Below, piece by piece: positions 63,200 through 64,000 of a DNA stretch of 64,000 nt. Source of the stretch: Pseudomonas sp. BN411 (GTDB lineage Bacteria; Pseudomonadota; Gammaproteobacteria; Pseudomonadales; Pseudomonadaceae); NCBI RefSeq assembly GCF_029871235.1, contig NZ_SSOM01000055.1, positions 1 through 64,000 on the forward strand. The letters are read 5' to 3'. Position 1 is the first letter of the stretch. Every line of letters starts with the position of its first letter. The position numbers and the translations under genes are program-made. The notes beneath the pieces were generated by a model. The model was given only the letters and a program-made list of their open reading frames with translations, made no database searches and had not been told where the DNA came from.

Positions 63200-63639
63200 G
63201 CCCGTGGAGGCTCGGCACCCAATGGGACGATGGCCATGGTCAGACGGGAGATGCAGCTCGACTTGCCGTCCTCCCCGGCCAGGCGGATGTCCCACACGTG
63301 GGTGGTGCGCCCCAGGTGCACCGGCCGGGCGACCGCTGTAACACGACCGCTGCGCAGGCCGCGCAGGTGGTTGGCGTTGACTTCCAGGCCAACGCAGTAA
63401 AAGCGGCTGGTGTCGATGCACAGGTAGCTGGCGGTAGAACCCAGGGTTTCCGCCAGCACTACCGACGCGCCGCCGTGAAGCAGGCCGTAGGGTTGGTGGG
63501 TGCGCGGGTCGACCACCATGCTGGCGGTCAGGGATTCGTCGTCGTAGGCCTCGAAGCGGATGTCCAGGCCTTCGCCGATGGTGTTTTTCAGGGATTCGTT
63601 GAGTTGTGCAAGATCAGGGGTTTGATTCCACAGGCCCAT
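63196..63639 (-). CDS. Hotdog-fold thioesterase (PaaI/ComA2-like)
   Basis: 147 residues from ATG at 63639. Hotdog signature with HQPYGLLHGGASVVLAETLGSTASYLC and NANHLRGLRSGRVTAVARPVH. It hydrolyses aryl- or acyl-CoA thioesters in the cytosol. It lies 50 bp after the acyl-CoA synthetase end and is likely co-transcribed with it, so it may act on the same acyl-CoA pool. Confidence 0.9.
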   Translation of the reverse strand: MGLWNQTPDLAQLNESLKNTIGEGLDIRFEAYDDESLTASMVVDPRTHQPYGLLHGGASVVLAETLGSTASYLCIDTSRFYCVGLEVNANHLRGLRSGRVTAVARPVHLGRTTHVWDIRLAGEDGKSSCISRLTMAIVPLGAEPPRA

Positions 63640-63689
63640 GGGGTCACTCCTTGTGGGAAGCCGGGACGCGGAGTCCCGGCCAGGCGGAT

Positions 63690-64000
63690 TCAATCGTGCC
63701 AGACGACTGCTTCCTGGCGTTCGAGCCATTCGGGGAAGCGCTTGCCGTAGGCATCTTCGACGATGTTGCGCTTGATCTTCAGCGTCGGGGTGAGGAAGCC
63801 GTTGTCCACGGCCCAGACGTCCTTGACCAGCACCAGCCCCTGCAGACGCTCATGCTTGTCGAGGTCGCCATTGACCTCTTCCAGCAGGCTGCGCAGGCTG
63901 ATTTCCAGATCGGAGCGGGCTCCGTTCGCCGCTTCCTGCCGCCCCACTTCAGACAGCACGCAAAGGGCCATCGGCTGCGGCAGGCCGTCGCCCACCACGC
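63690..64000 (-). CDS. Long-chain acyl-CoA synthetase (AMP-binding), C-terminal end only
   Basis: About 103 C-terminal residues; the 5' part is beyond the right window edge. The FACS-type end includes VNGDLDKHERLQGLVLVKD and the catalytic-Lys region GFLTPTLKIKRNIVEDAYGKRF. The family adenylates and thioesterifies fatty acids to CoA. The thioesterase gene follows on the same strand. Confidence 0.9.
   Translation of the reverse strand, partial: VVGDGLPQPMALCVLSEVGRQEAANGARSDLEISLRSLLEEVNGDLDKHERLQGLVLVKDVWAVDNGFLTPTLKIKRNIVEDAYGKRFPEWLERQEAVVWHD

Overview
The window is high-GC DNA with dense, mostly minus-strand operons. It carries REP-type intergenic repeats, class II PHA synthase and RhlA/PhaG-type enzymes, a kdpFABCDE operon and Hfq/Crc-like A-rich leader motifs. 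Together these point to a Pseudomonas sensu lato chromosome. The species cannot be fixed from the sequence alone. There is no phage, plasmid backbone, intact IS element or CRISPR array.

Layout. 1-1874: malate synthase G, cut by the left edge. 1958-7340: a five-gene minus-strand catabolic operon (HpcH/HpaI aldolase, LigI-like amidohydrolase, a 384-aa protein of unrecognised family, an AAHS-type MFS importer, and a seven-repeat EAR/EPTP-like beta-propeller). A LysR regulator at 7433 is divergent to it. 8460-12688: an Lrp/AsnC regulator divergent from a fused E1 alpha/beta plus E2 2-oxo-acid dehydrogenase pair, with a possible small RNA at 8496-8651. 12789-14752: ProQ/FinO protein, tRNA-Ser(GGA) and a small crotonase. 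14805-19648: a Gly/His/Asp repeat exported protein, an alpha/beta hydrolase beside a perfect 20-bp palindrome, CorA, a class I amidotransferase, two small envelope proteins and a membrane-anchored glutaredoxin.

19713-23094 is a fatty-acid beta-oxidation pair (thiolase then multifunctional FadB-like protein). It is preceded by a 31-aa membrane ORF on the other strand and followed by an AEC transporter and a rhodanese/cytochrome c pair. 26295-30288 is the Anbu operon (ATP-grasp, alpha-E, transglutaminase, proteasome-like protease). 30729-37337 holds an AhpC-type peroxiredoxin and the ydcSTUV-patD putrescine/aminobutyraldehyde locus. 37489-43721 holds an amidotransferase, RraB, a Baeyer-Villiger monooxygenase/esterase/SDR operon with a divergent AraC regulator, and a lipoprotein. 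43908-54070: patatin, glutaminase and kdpFABCDE.

54720-57454 pairs an RhlA/PhaG-family enzyme with an orphan class II PHA synthase. The right end carries an AI-2E-type permease, a DUF4892-like protein, two overlapping alpha/beta hydrolases, LysE, AraC, a hotdog thioesterase and the C-terminal end of an acyl-CoA synthetase.

Two features run across the window. First, paired REP-like palindromes and CCCTCTCCC/GGGAGAGGG repeats occupy many intergenic gaps, including gaps inside the kdp and ydc-patD operons. Second, A-rich AAnAAnAA motifs lie in the leaders of several catabolic genes, which suggests Hfq/Crc catabolite repression. The least explained coding content is the 1958-7340 operon, the Anbu operon, the repeat protein at 14805 and the phaG/rhlA-like plus phaC pair.
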